DNA from: Siderastrea radians
Taxonomy: Eukaryota > Cnidaria > Anthozoa > Scleractinia > Rhizangiidae
Assembly (NCBI GenBank): GCA_964017195.1
Contig: OZ024887.1
Coordinates: 65,293,246-65,357,245, forward strand
DNA length: 64,000 bases
Direction: 5' to 3'
Shown one piece after another: positions 26,037 to 38,301 of the stretch (its first letter is position 1; each line of letters opens with the position of its first letter). The notes beneath the pieces were generated by a model, which did no database searches, was not told where the DNA came from, and saw only the letters and a list, made by a program, of their open reading frames with translations. A program made the translations under genes and the position numbers.

Positions 26037-27145
26037 TATAGGTAAATAAATGCATTGAAAGCTAAGTAAACCCTAGATTTCTGAAAAGTCCTTCGCCTCG
26101 GTTTTTTGGGTTTTTTGCGCTTCCGAAAAAAAAAATTCGCAGCTCGGCTTGTGGGCAAGTCTAAGTAAACCCTTGTCTTACTTCCAACCAGCTCGAGTAC
26201 GAGAATCTAGTTTTTAAAGTAGTGAATGAACCATGAAACACAAACGAAATTGCTAAAACGAAACATGCTTTTATCATTTATGTGACTATCTGGACTATCG
26301 GTGTAAGCAATTGTTGAATAGAGAATTTTAATATGATGAGAGGCTGCGGTAAATCCCCTACAGTTAGATGAGTATTGTTTTCGTGCAAGGGGACTGGGTC
26401 GACTACCAAAAAATATTTTTGGCGGGAATGGTGCGCCACTAGCAACAAAGTGAACGAAGTATGATTGAATGAAGAGTTTTTCGAAAGTCGCTCGTAATAA
26501 TGTCTTTCAGGATGCTCGAGATGCGTTAATTTGCCTTTATACTGCTGGCCATATCAGCAATAAATCGTTTCTAATCCTACACTGGAGGATTACGAGTCGG
26601 TCAATTTATGTTCTATTTTCCTCACTAGAAGTACGACTCGGTTCAACTGAATGACTTGGATAGTAGCAAACGTAAAACAGAGCCGGATAAGGGTGGAAAA
26701 GAAGGAATTTCTAGACAAGCAGCCACTTTTCACTCCCAGCTTTTTTTACATGCAGTAGAACAATATCAGCAAAGGACCGCAAACGAAAATGCTGCACGTG
26801 TACGTAGGATCTAGTAAACCAGACCTAATCAGATCAGCCTTGCTGCTATGTTTGTCATTTTTTCACATGTCCTCAAGGTAAAATTTTTCTGGGAGGGGGG
26901 AGAAGATGGCTCTATGGCTTCACTTCTTAACTAAACGCAACTTTAGAAAAGGCAAATGTGCAAAATATATCAGGTTATTTAAGGGAGCGGTCATTATTTA
27001 GAGCAGGGGAGGGGGTGGATGGTATTAGGGAGGAGTTATGGATTTTTGGGAAGTGCTGGAGGAGGGGTTATGGAATATCCACAGAGAAAAAAGGAGGGGT
27101 TATTAGAAATCAATGAACACTTCATTCATTCCAAGGAATATGGCT

Positions 27146-27491
27146 TTATTGTTCTAGTTTCGCACTAGGAATCGACCTAAGAATAACCGGATCAAATAGT
27201 TCTGGTTGACCTTCATTCTCTTTTATCTCACTGTCCCCCGGCTCTGCCGATTCATCCAAATCATTCAGGACCAGGTCCTCTTCTGAATCCGACCTCTCAT
27301 CATCATCATCATCATCATCATCGTCATTGTCATCGTCATCGTCATCGTCATCATCATCATCATCATCATCGTCATCGTCATCGTCATCATCATCATCATC
27401 ATCGTCATCGTCATCGTTATCGTCATCATCATCATCATCATCGTCACCGTCATCATCATCGTCATTATCGTCATCGTCATCGTCATCATCA

Positions 27492-27526
<35 letters not shown>

Positions 27527-28325
27527 ATCATCATCATCATCATCGTCATCATCATCATCGTCATCGTCATCGTCATCATCATCATCATCATCGTCATCGT
27601 CATCGTCATCATCATCATCATCATCATTGTCATCGTCATCGTCATCGTCATCGTCATCATCATCATCGTCGTCGTCGTCGTTGTCGTCGTCGTCGTCTTC
27701 GTCATCCTTGTCTGATTCATCCACGTATTCTCTTTTTTGTAACTGGCACAAGCGACAGCGTATATTTGTATGAGTTGCTGAAGAATCGTTTCTGAGAACA
27801 TGACTTATTATGCATTTTACTTTATCGTCCTTTAATGCTTTCTTTCCGGTAAGGAGATTGTGTTTGTCCAGATATTTGTCTAGTTGGAATACTTTCAATT
27901 TGCTGATCTCTCCTCCCAGAACTAATTGTCGCCATTCATATTCCTCGAATGTCTTCTGCCTAAGCTGCTGACATTTTCCTTTCTCTCTGAGCAACCCTCA
28001 TCTGTGATCTTTGTTTAAGATCATTTAGATGCTGCACAAACTCGTTTACTAATTTCGGATCAACTGTAAATTTGGTGGCAAAGCGGTTAATGCCTGTCTC
28101 TGTCTGTAGATTTTCATCACTAATCTCTTTTTTTTTAATATTAGCTCTGGGATGCCAGTCATCCGAAAATCTTCTACTCGTTGGGGTTTCAAAAGGCTTC
28201 ATATAGTGACCAGGGTTATTGGGATCTGGAGCTGGCTGAGGTATTCTTTCCTGGCTTGGTCCCACCCAGTCATGTGCCTGGCAGAAATCGCATAGTTTAC
28301 AGCTCACCTGTGTTATAATGAGCAT
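27146..28325 (-). pseudogene. Transposon-encoded protein with Cys motif, SAP-like helix and Asp-rich C-terminus (frameshifted)
   Basis: The first segment (28325-27960) reads VSCKLCDFCQAHDWVG after a likely acceptor (ACACAG|GTGAGC), then a Pro-rich part and FATKFTVDPKLVNEFVQHLN. A frameshift near 27985 (after VAQRE) moves the frame. The second segment continues KTFEEYEWRQLVLGGEISKL with KVFQLDKYLDKHNL and KDDKVKCIISHVL, a helix-extended-helix pattern like a SAP-type DNA-binding motif. It then has a CRLCQLQ motif, about 135 mostly Asp residues, and an acidic tail ending SIPSAKLEQ. Proteins with this C-terminus recur in cnidarian genomes, to my recollection; function unknown. The Asp run is an ATC/GTC microsatellite read in frame. 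The N-terminus is missing. Confidence 0.55.
27297..27705. repeat. (ATC/GTC)n trinucleotide repeat, ~410 bp
   Basis: Continuous CAT/CGT triplets with few interruptions. The repeat codes Asp on the minus strand in the element's frame; long frames of Ser (plus) or Met/Thr (minus) are artefacts of the repeat. Confidence 0.95.
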
Positions 28326-28551
28326 TGTAGAAATCCCATATGACAGTTACTGTGTTTAATTTGCACCAATTCAAGCACTAATGGCCTATTAAAAGTGTTT
28401 TTGTTTAAAGGCGGGGTTATGAATTTTTTCAACCACTTCAAGGAGGGGTCACAGAAAGTTACTCTATGCTAAAGGAGGGGTCATAGACTTGTGCTGTTTG
28501 GGGTTAAAAAATCATCCACCCCCTCCCCTACTTTAAATAATGACCGCTCCC

Positions 28552-29139
28552 TAACCCACATTACCCAACGGGGAATGATTAAAATGATGTTTTAGACTCC
28601 AAGAGCCAAAACACGGCTGAAATGTAGATAAAAATACAAATAATCACCATTATAGTCGTTGGTAACTTCGTGTAACTCACCGTCGTAAAACTGCTACCGT
28701 CAACGAAGAAGAACTAGTCTTGCGCATAACATGTCGACCCAGATCCCCATTACTCGTCCAACCGTACTGGTTGACCGTAGTGACCTAACTTTAAATCCCT
28801 AATAAGTAAAAATGGAAACAGGACAACAGGACTGTAGCCCAGCCACCGCGCGCTTAGTAAGTTGTTTGAGTCAATTCGCACGAAAATATCAGAAGGTAGT
28901 TGAAGTAGCAACAGCAAGCACCACTCCTTTAGCCGATTTTGCCTGAATTTGCTTAGTGATGATCATGCAGTAATGCATACATTTCAATTCTGCTTCGATA
29001 GTGTGAAAAGCACCCTAGCGTAAGGTCTTGTTGTAGCGATTTTTGAGGAAAGGTCAGCTGTTCTCAAAATTATTGCCGTATAAATAACTAGATATGTGTA
29101 AAGGCAGCCTCATCTGAAATAAGTTACCTCGCGTAACGA
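28552..29139. other. No gene seen
   Basis: Unique-looking AT-rich DNA between the transposon and the left limit of detectable homology with the duplicated FReD units. Confidence 0.35.
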
Positions 29140-30001
29140 TTATCATCACATTCCGATAAGCATATATTTATTCGTAATTTATTCGTAATCAGTAACACAA
29201 ACAAATAAGAAGGGGATTAATTTTGTTCCTGCGTGAGTCCGGCTCCATTACAACTTATACGTACCGTTCGACCTATTGGGAGCATGTGAAAGCACTCTAC
29301 AATTCAGTTCTCGGACTGCGAGTATTGATGTTCAATACACGATATATTATTTGTTATTTAGTCCCTATGGTTGACAACTCAGAGAAAATCAGACTGCAAT
29401 TTTGTTTCCCTCTCTCTCAAGAAGCAGTGTTTCTTCGTCCTTGCATGTTCCCGGGAGCCTAACCAATGTTTAAGACGGAATTTCCCATAGAGGAACCATG
29501 TGTTCTATATAATATGCAACTAGACAAAAAAGTGCAAATAGCAAGCTACAACTATTGCGAGTCCTCAGATATAATGAGTTTCCTTGTGCACAAAAAAGGT
29601 GGAAAGCACATTCTTAAATTAGATATTGCAAAGTAAAAAATGTTTCCATGAGCCAATCCGTGTTTACATATTGGTCTTGACTTTCATTTCGGTGCGCTTC
29701 AATGCATAGCGCTCCCCTTTGAAAGGACCCCAGTTGACCCCATCTCCAAAAGAAGAGTGACTTCTCTTGAGGTACAGGCCGTTCAGGTTGGCGAAATGGC
29801 AATTTCTGTACCACCAGGCTCCCTTGTGCGCTTGAGCGGAACTTCCATCTCCCTTGAGGTCATTGTCGTTATCTTTGGTGGAAAATTGTGTGCTACTAGA
29901 AAAAAATGAAAAGATAAGGTACTAATAAGATAAACCGTAGGATATCGTTAAACAATTGAATTGACTATACAGCTAAAGCGATCCATTCATCTAGTTTATC
30001 A

Positions 30002-31231
30002 CCATCCTCGGAGACCCAGGGGCAGCTAGTCGGGACAACGGGATTTTCATGGGCGAAACTGTTACAACAAGCGCGGGAGAGCCCCTGGGCACTTACTCTT
30101 ACCGAACGAGTTCCAGAAGTGTTTGAAATCCTGTCTTCTGATTGGCCAGAAAAATATTTTTCTGGCCAATCAGCGAAGAGGAACAGCCGGGCGACTCTCA
30201 TGTCTTCTTACACGAGGTTGTTTTCCTCATCGAACGCCGTAGTAGCGTGTCCCGTTCAACGGGAACATTTTTGAGGAGAGCTTCAGAAAAATAACCAAAT
30301 AATAAATAAACGAAGTCGAGGAAATCGCAAACTATAACGTGGCCGGAAGAAAACAAACACTCACAGGGAATTTTTCTCGGCGGACTTATCGAAGGTATCG
30401 CAAATTTTTAGAGCTAGCGAGTTCCCCTTTCTCAAGTGTTGCATGAGGCTAATAGCTACTCGAGTAAACGATGTTACTAATTATTTCTCCTTGTTCGTTG
30501 AACTACGTCTGAAACTTTGTACGGGAATCTCCGCTGCACGGGCCACGCAACTATGTCGCTCGAGCGTGGGAACCACAGTTAACCAAAGCGTAATATGAGT
30601 GTTTGTATGGTACTGAAATTCGATCGAATCGGCGATTTTCTGCTTAACGGTCGATGTGACGTCATGTCACGTACTAGAGAGAACTAGTTCTCTCTAATAC
30701 GTGACATGACACGCTCGATCAACATAGTTGCGTGGCCCATGCATCAGATCTGGAAAGTTTCAGACAAAGATCAACGAAGAAGGAGAAATAATTAGTTACA
30801 TTGGAGAAAGGGGAAGTCGCTAGCTCTAAAAATTTGCGATACCTTCGATAAGTCCGCCGAGAAAAATTCCCTGTGAGTGTTTGTTTTCTTGCGGCCACGT
30901 TATAGTTTGCGATTTCCTCGACTTCGTTTATTTATAATTTTTTTTTTCTGAAGCTCTCCTCAAAAATGTTCCCGTTGAACGGGACACGCTACTACGGCGT
31001 TCGATGAGGAAAACAACCTCGTGTAAGAAGACATGAGAGTCGCCCGGCTGTTCCTCTTCGCTGATTGGCCAGAAAAATATTTTTCTGGCCAATCAGAAGG
31101 CGGGATTTCAAACGCTTCTGGAACTCGTTTGGTAAGAGTAAGTGCCCAGGGGCTCTCCCGCTCTTGTTGTAAACTTTCGCCCATGAAAATCCCGTTGTCC
31201 CAACTAGCTGCCCCTGGGTCTCCGAGGATGG
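30002..31231. mobile_element. 1.23-kb foldback element with 7-bp target duplication
   Basis: Near-complete inverted repeat: arms of roughly 500 bp beginning CCATCCTCGGAGACCCAGGG, flanked by TTTATCA (29995-30001 and 31232-31238). Unit 2 has the uninterrupted site, GTTTATCTCATGCATGAAG. Each arm contains a perfect 36-bp palindrome (30138-30173 and 31061-31096; CTGATTGGCCAG outer half). A further short palindrome, GAGAGAACTAGTTCTCTC, lies near the centre. No transposase. Confidence 0.8.
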
Positions 31232-31471
31232 TTTATCACATGCATGAAGTGTTCTTGTTGATCGAGAATGTCATGCTTTTACATGCATGACTCCAAATGT
31301 TGTTTTAGAAATATTGTAAAGATTATTAATAGCACTTCCAAAAAGGTCTACAACTGAGCGTTCATTTGCACGGTCACACTTTTAAGAGCTTCGCCCACAG
31401 ACTGAAAAGTTAGCACTCTCGTGTTCGTCAAAACAGCTACTTGCTCCACAAGAAAAAAATGCTCAGTAATG

Positions 31472-31690
31472 CGAGTAGCCTGAGAAAACGGCCGACGTCT
31501 CGCGAGGTCCCCATTTGAGCTCTCGCAAAACGACGTCAGATTGGTTATAACGCGAGAAAATTTCGTTTCAACCAATCAGAAGCACTACCTAGATCTGGGT
31601 AGTGATGCGTCATCAGTATGGAATTTCTGTGCTGGTTACTCAGACGTCGTCTTGCGAGGGAACAAGTGGCTACCTCCCGAGACGTCGGCT
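31472..31690. mobile_element. 219-bp MITE in the last intron of pseudogene A
   Basis: GTAATG flanks both sides (31466-31471, 31691-31696). The homologous position in unit 2 has a single copy with no insertion. The ends carry GCCGACGTCTCG near the left and CGAGACGTCGGC at the right. Non-coding. Confidence 0.7.
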
Positions 31691-32983
31691 GTAATGAGCT
31701 TTCATCTGAGAATATTTGTTTACTTTCTTACTTTGCTGAGATGATGCTTGTCATCGCGTCACCAGCCGTGCCACTGTATCCTCCAACCAAAAGCCAATGT
31801 TTATCATCCTCGTCAGCCACTTTGAATGTCGTATATTCAGCGTATGCAGTGTTCTCATCAAAGTCCTCCAAGTCAACTCTCAGCATCACGTCATCACCGG
31901 CTGTCAAACGTTGGAGTTTGTCGTTTCCAAGTCAAAACTCGCCCTTCAGATTTCCAAATCCATTCTTGTAGGTCATCCAATCAAAATAAAAATCGACGGA
32001 ACCATCCAAACGTCTCTGAAAAACGGTCCACCCTCCACCGTCCGTGGTCATGTCACACAACACGTACATTGGCTTGCCGCCAACTGTATTGATGGTGTAT
32101 ACCCCATTGGATGTAAAACCATCTTGGAGACGTTGGGAGCAACTTTTGGCTTCTGTTGAGTAAGTTGAAAATAGATCTTAACAATCTTCTAGTCCTTTTA
32201 GAAATTGAATCGTGCAAACACTCGAGGGATGTTTGGCTAAAGTCCAAAGAAAACTTGGAAAAGAGGCGTGATCTCGCCTATTAGTACATCAGTGTGCGTA
32301 AATCGACCAGCTAGTTTTTCATAAAGTAAAGCAACAGTTAATTGGTGATGCACAGCCAGCCAGCATTCTTATCACACAAGATGATATCAGCTTTTCACTT
32401 ACTTCAAGGCTTTCCTGTATAGACCTCGCTACATTTGCATCTTACACTGTCATCCTGATAGTTTGGGATGCAAATTCCTTTGTCACGGCAAAAAGAACTG
32501 TCGCCTCACAGGCACTCTGTTTGAAAATATGAATCAACATGGTTTTAGTTTTGTTGTTACTATCGTATAATGATTGTTTCACGAACATTATCAGCGCTTT
32601 TCCCTTGACTTAGTTAAATAGATATGTACCGGTTTACGATTATTGCAATTGCAAGGTATGACAACTGAACAAACCAATTTCCAACACCTTTGCTCCTGAA
32701 TAACGGCTATTTATTAACACCGGTTACAATTCCTCAGGTTTCCTGTTAATTCATGTAATAATGAACACAAGTTTTCGTTACTTTCAAAGGAACTTAATAG
32801 GATGTGACACGCTCGTTTCAAAAGTTTCTTTGAAAAGAGCGACGCAGATGTTGGCAGAGCACAGATATATTTATCCCTCACTTTCTCAGTTCAACTGTTC
32901 ATTTCAAGAATTCAAAATGATATCTGGCAAATTCAAGCATACCTTCAAAAGTTACGTTTCAAAGACCATGAGCTATAAGAAAC

Positions 32984-33166
32984 ATGGATTTTGAGTTCTC
33001 ATCGAACGCTGTTTCAAGCAAACACCGATGAGATATGTCGACGATTCAATAAAACTATCACCTTACCGTAGAACTGACGGTAAGGTGATAGTTTTATTGA
33101 ATCGTCGACATATTTCATCGCTGCTTGCTTGAAACAGCGTTCGGTGAGAACTCAAAATCCATGTTT
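32984..33166. repeat. Long hairpin (inverted duplication) in pseudogene A intron 1
   Basis: Two ~85-bp arms around the short spacer TAGAACTGA. They share GACGATTCAATAAAACTATC and its inverse and extend out to GAGTTCTC/GAGAACTC. Only the right arm is present in the homologous introns at about 49384 and 60357, so the left arm is an inverted duplication or replacement specific to unit 1. Confidence 0.7.
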
Positions 33167-33665
33167 CCAAAAGCTCATGCAAAGACAAGACACACAAAAG
33201 CAAAAGCTGTCACGTTACCTGCACTCCTCTGTACTTGAAATCCTCATCCTTTGTGAAGTTATCCATGCCAGCAAATCGATCAGAATCACTCAGCTGACAC
33301 TGGAATTTCTCAGCGTTGTTTTTCTTTGAAGTTCCAAAGTTGAAGGACTGGCATCGCTCATCCTCAACACACTTTAGTCTACAAGAACCTTCCGAATCCA
33401 CGTCTACCACTTTAAACACGCTTCCATTCAGTTTAGCGCCTTGGCGAAGTTGACAGCTTTAAAATCATGCTCTGAAATACGGCTTATGCCGTGTACTGTC
33501 ATGCCAAAAAGAAATAACAACCAAAGATGCATATTCTGCAGTATCATTAACTTAAAATGGGTGATTTCTTAACTACGTTTATTGAAATAGCAGGTTTAAA
33601 TAGTGATTATGCAAATTCAGTAGTTTCCTTGCCACGGCACGTGCCCTGTGGCACAAATGCCTTAA

Positions 33666-34782
33666 GGAGGCTCGCAACAGTTTTTTTTGGCCTTGGAGTG
33701 TATCTTTTGAAGGCAAAATTTCCCATAGAAGATAAACTTCGATTTCCTTGATACTAGTCACCACCTTTCCAACATATTCGTCTTCTGAGCTTGTTTCTCG
33801 TCATTTTTCGGCCCCATTGCAATGCCATCGTGGGCGTTAACATGTGTGCAATCCGTAATTACAAAAAAATGCTAAAACGTTAGTCAGTATTTAAAGACTA
33901 ATGGAAAAGAGTCTCCAGGAAGAAGCTCAGAAGACGAAAATTTTTTTATTATTATGATAAGGAATTATAAACGCACGAGAGGACACAAGTGCAGCGTGTA
34001 TAAATATTCATTGCACGTGAATAACCGTGAAATAGACCAGGAAAAACAAAATAAAACTGTTGCTCGTTGAAAGTTAATAACTACTGAAACTTGACCGAGA
34101 TTCAGCCTTCTTATCTAATAAACGAAAGGTTTATTCAGCCTAAATCTTGCTGGAACATCAAAAAGAATTATTATTCTAACGGCAATCAATTTAAGAAAAA
34201 AATCTGTAAGGGCAGTTTAGAAATATTTCTATTTATGCAAATTACGAACTTTTTGGCTGATTTGTGCTGCATTTTAGCAGTTTTTAAATATAAATAGCTT
34301 AAAATCGCAGCCACCTAGGAAGCTCAATGTACATTAAGAATGTTTTGATATCGTAAAAGATCCTTCAACTGAAAAGAGAAAGTGTTATGTTTTTTATATT
34401 CCTTGAAATATTGGAGAAAATTGCAGGAATGACCAAAATCAGCCCGTAAAAAAATGAATCATGAGTTAGATGAAAACGCTCTTACAGATTTTTCCCTTAT
34501 TTCGCATACAATTTGTGCAGGTTGAGTAGTCCAAATAGTTCAAGTTTCGTCCAAAGTGTCTGACTAGTTTTCGAGATATTCGACATTATTTAAAACGAGG
34601 GGTTACCATTACCGTTGCCATGGTGACAGCTGTTGCTAGGAAACCAGTGAGAAAATAAACTTTGATCATATGTTGGAAAGGCGGTGTAGTATCAAGGAAA
34701 TCGAAGTTTATCTTCTATGGGAAATTTTGACTTCAAAAGATACACTCCAATTACAAGGCCAAAAAAACTGTTGCGAGCCTCC
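33666..34782. mobile_element. 1.1-kb TIR element inserted at TTAA (piggyBac-type target)
   Basis: Terminal inverted repeats of ~115 bp begin GGAGGCTCGCAACAGTTTTT. They are flanked by TTAA at 33662-33665 and 34783-34786. The homologous site in unit 2 (about 50241) has a single TTAA and no insertion. No transposase frame, so non-autonomous. TTAA duplication is the hallmark of piggyBac-type elements; Kolobok elements also use TTAA, so the superfamily is not settled. Confidence 0.8.
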
Positions 34783-35943
34783 TTAACACACTAAAATACT
34801 ATATATATTTACGGGATCAGAACATATGTGACAGTTGTTATGACAATGAGGTTATAGTAACTCAATGGCGAACTGTTTGGGACTTTTTTTTCCCCAAAAT
34901 TTAGAGTTTTGGTATTGTGTGCGATTACCGTGAAAGTGGGTAAATTAAAAATACCTGCCACCCGCCTGACTGCTAATCACACTGTTTTTTTATTTTTCCT
35001 TATAAACTGAAGAGTTTTTCCAAAAAAGGTGTAACATAAAATAACAGCGAATTAGAATTGCAACACTCAGACTATGCTCATCGTTTATAGTATTTACAAA
35101 CATTCCAGTCCTCTTCTTTCGTTCTCGGACTTTGTATGCAATAAATGCTCGTATTTATATGAGTAAATTAAGTCACAAACATGGTATTATTGCACACACG
35201 GTCAGTTAGAGGCATTTTATTCTTCAGGAACATGCTTTTAAATAATCGTCTTTCCAAACTTCTGATTGGTGTTTATTGAACGTAAGACGTCATTTAAAAA
35301 ATTGAAAACTAAAGTTAACAAATTTTATGACTTTGAACTTAGGTGTCGTCGCATGACCTTATAAGGGAGTAATTAGAGGATAATTTGCATGTGTTAATTG
35401 GCAGCGCTTCTGCCTTAGCTTTTGTGAATGTTAAATATCTTAATGCTTATTTTATATAAAACTAACTGACTTAAGACCTGATAAAGAAAATGAGATGGTT
35501 TCTTTGCTAGACCGTGAAGAAGAGAGACCGCCGTGCCCGGCTGTTCGAAATATCGCCGGGATTTTGAAATATATATATCAGTTCCCCTACTGTGAAATCA
35601 GCCTTGCTTTTTTAATCTGATTGGTTAATTTTAACGCCGTTTCTGAAATAAGAAAGATGTTATATTCAACGAGCGTGGGAAAATGAAAAATTCTGGGTCC
35701 TCTACGGGAATGTGACAAATCAGTCTTCTGCAGAACGGTCTCCTATGTTAAGAACATGATTTCCTCTTGTTTTCATAATCACTGCTTTCCCATTTAATTT
35801 GAGCATGCATTACCAGTCTTATTTTTAATTGATGATGGTTTCTTCGTCGGGATATAGATCCATGTAAAACAAAAATCTTTGTAAGCCCAGATGCAAATAA
35901 GAGATTAATAAATCACGTGATAGTACTCCGACAGTGACGTCGG
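34783..35943. other. Divergent spacer between FReD genes A and B
   Basis: Homologous to 50241-51396 in unit 2. The first exon of the plus-strand gene (signal peptide and first half of PAN) should lie upstream of 35944 but was not recognised in either unit. Confidence 0.45.
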
Positions 35944-38301
35944 AAGAGGTGTGCCGAGTTCGAATGTTTCATAGAATTCAAGTGTGAAGCATACAACTTT
36001 GGCCCAAAGGAGGATGGTGGTCACGTGTGTGAGCTCAGCGACTCTGGCGTTAGCAGATAACCGTTCGACTTGGCTACTAGACAAGGATTTATTTACCGTG
36101 GAACCCAGGTATGCAAAACAAACAGTCACCAAGTGACACTTTTCATCTGCGGCTCAAAAACGTTTACAATTTCGTACAACATTTGTTGGTCCAACAAAGC
36201 TGGAACGTTTGGAACCCCCTTATGGCTGCTGATGCACAACAATTTTTGTTGGATAAATGTTTTGTACCAAACATTTTTCCAACATCCGTTGGAATGAGCT
36301 AATATTTACTTCATTTGGGCAAATGTTCTCATCCCTAAGGCAGAAAACAAATACAGCAAATTTTGAAAGGCATTCGCTAATTCATAACATAATATAATCC
36401 ATGTGGCTTTAGAAGTGTGTTCAGCTTTTAGAATATATGCATAAACATAGTTTGTTACCAAAACAAACATGAAAGATTTTATTCTTAACAGAGTGTCTGT
36501 GAGAAGGACAGCCTTATTTGTGGTGAAAAAGGAGTTTGCATCCCAGACTATCAGGAAGGCAGCGTACGATGCAATTGTAGCGACAGCTATAGAGGAAAAC
36601 CTTGCAGTACGTTTTAAATTTTTCATTACGAAAACATTCATAACTGTTCAAGATCATATCTTGCAGATCAGTTTTGGAATTATAGCAGGGGTCTCCTCCC
36701 CATTTTTCCAAAGAAAAGTAAATTCTTAGAGGGCTGAAACTTCTTTAAATTCTTTATCTAACTTATTTTCACTCCCCTCTCCCCCTCCCCAATGTTTTTT
36801 ACTCCGGGACTCCACTTAATACGAAGGCCTGATTCGCCACTAGTTATTCCTGAACTATCCTTCAACTAACAGAACCAAATAGTTGCGCCCAACTTCTCCA
36901 AGATGGTTTTACTTCCAGTGGCGTGTACACCATCAATCCAGATGACGGCAAACCGATGAAAGTGTACTGTGACATAGCCACGAACGGTGTAGGCTGGACC
37001 GTTTTTCAGAAACGTTTTGACGGCTCGATTGACTTTTATCTCGGATGGGAGGTCTACGCAAATGGGTTTGGAAATCTTAATGGCGAGATTTGGCTTGGAA
37101 ACGATAATCTCCACCGCTTGACTACCGCTTATAACGTCACCCTTAGAGCTGACTTGGAGGACTTTGATGGCGACATCAGATACGCTAAGTACACGAAGTT
37201 TAACGTTTCAGACGAGGGAGACAAATACCGCCTTTCGATTGGAGGATACAGTGGCACAGCGGGTAGCTCAATGACTTCAGAAGATTCATACTGGAAGGCA
37301 AAGTAAGTTAATGCTAGTTCAACTGCATTATCTCCTTAAAATTTGGTCCACGCTCTTGGTGCGTCAAGTTCCTTAATCATTCTTCACCGAAAGCCAAATA
37401 TTTTCCCATCCAAACCGACCTAACTCAGTCAATAAGCATTATTTTATCACGCAATCAATTTAAAAACTGTTTTTGTCGACTCATGGCAAAGTATAATTAA
37501 GACTACTGACAATGGACTTGCAAAGTAAAACTCGTGTTTGCTTTGCTGCGCTATCGAGTTCTCAAGAGGTCTAATCATGTGATTTAGGTGTAGGATTCAG
37601 ACTCGTTATCAATTGGTTTGAACTTGTACCATCCGTTCTCATTTTTAGCACACCTCAAGAAGTTCACAACAAAAACGAAAAGCTCTAACGTAAGCAAAAG
37701 AATGGCAAATATTCTTTTAATTCAGAGGAGAAGAATTATGTTTTGGTTGACACTGCGCAGCAAACTCGATAAGTACAGTCTAGAAACCTGTTATTCGAGA
37801 ATCGTCGACGCACTAGAAAATCAAGTGATTTCAAATTATTTTATCCAGGTTGTCATGTACAACTGGATTTAGATTGTTCTAAGCCTCGTCCAGGTAGCGA
37901 GGTTCTTTTTCTTTTTTCCCTTGACGATATTTTCCCCACTTGCCGTCTTCCTTTCTCTCCCTTCAATATTCAATCTAACACCTGGAACAGGCCAGCCTGG
38001 GTCACCCTTTATTTATTTGAGTAACAGTCTATCATTTTTCCATGGTTTGGTTTTTGTTTTTTAGTGGGATGCAGTTTACCACTAACACGAGATCAAGACA
38101 ATGACCTAGCGTCGAGTGGCAGCTGTGCTTGCTGGTACAAAGGAGCCTGATGGTACAACGCGTGTCTCTCATCCAATCTGAACGGCTTGTACCTTGGAGG
38201 ATAACATTCAAAGACTGGCATAGGGGGTAATTGGGGTGCGTTTAGAGGATACAAATACTCAATGAAACGCACCGAGATGAAAGTAAAGCATAATCCGTAA
38301 A
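35944..38301 (+). pseudogene. PAN-EGF-FReD secreted lectin pseudogene B
   Basis: Exon equivalents: 35944-36108 (second half of PAN, ECFIEFKCEAYNFGP to FIYRGTQ), 36492-36606 (EGF; all cysteines kept), 36873-37302 (FReD N-terminal, intact, 142 codons), 38065-38301 (FReD C-terminal, ending KRTEMKVKHNP). Damage: TAA inside PAN at about 36057; the acceptor AG before the PAN exon changed to GG; a 4-nt insertion after MQFTT; TGA in place of a Trp in the conserved GAWWY motif; and a TAA further on. The 36108-36492 intron contains a repeat with several CAACATTTGTTGG-like motifs, also present in unit 2. Confidence 0.85.

Larger units (their letters stand above)
26983..28551. mobile_element. 1.57-kb TIR DNA transposon, TAA target duplication, carries the poly-Asp ORF
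   Basis: Roughly 40-bp terminal inverted repeats beginning GGGAGCGGTCATTATTTA are flanked by TAA on both sides. GGAGGGGTTAT/GGAGGGGTCA motifs are repeated subterminally at both ends. A 3-bp TWA-type target fits PIF/Harbinger, but no transposase domain is visible. The minus-strand ORF inside looks like the 3' half of a longer gene, so this may be an internally deleted copy. Confidence 0.65.
29664..33547 (-). pseudogene. PAN-EGF-FReD secreted lectin pseudogene A
   Basis: Exon equivalents of the intact gene at 47349-50124: 33547-33219 (signal peptide, PAN/Apple), 32516-32403 (EGF), 32152-31732 (FReD N-terminal part), 29895-29664 (FReD C-terminal part). Damage: a 10-nt deletion in exon 1 after NFAKAL; a 1-nt deletion and a Cys-to-stop (TGA) in the EGF exon; a TGA replacing the Trp of the FWLGND motif at 31932-31934; and loss of one FReD cysteine (GSSAQ instead of GSCAQ). 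Splice sites are largely preserved. The last intron is expanded by two insertions (30002-31231, 31472-31690). Short antisense frames on the plus strand over 31.6-32.2 kb are shadows. Confidence 0.85.

Noticed and set aside
27327..27773. Plus-strand poly-Ser frame and minus-strand Met/Thr frame
   Set aside because: Both are alternative readings of the (ATC/GTC)n repeat; only the Asp frame joins to protein-like sequence on both sides.
31618..32159. Several plus-strand frames over 100 codons
   Set aside because: Antisense to the FReD exon of pseudogene A; the same antisense frames recur over the other minus-strand FReD exons.
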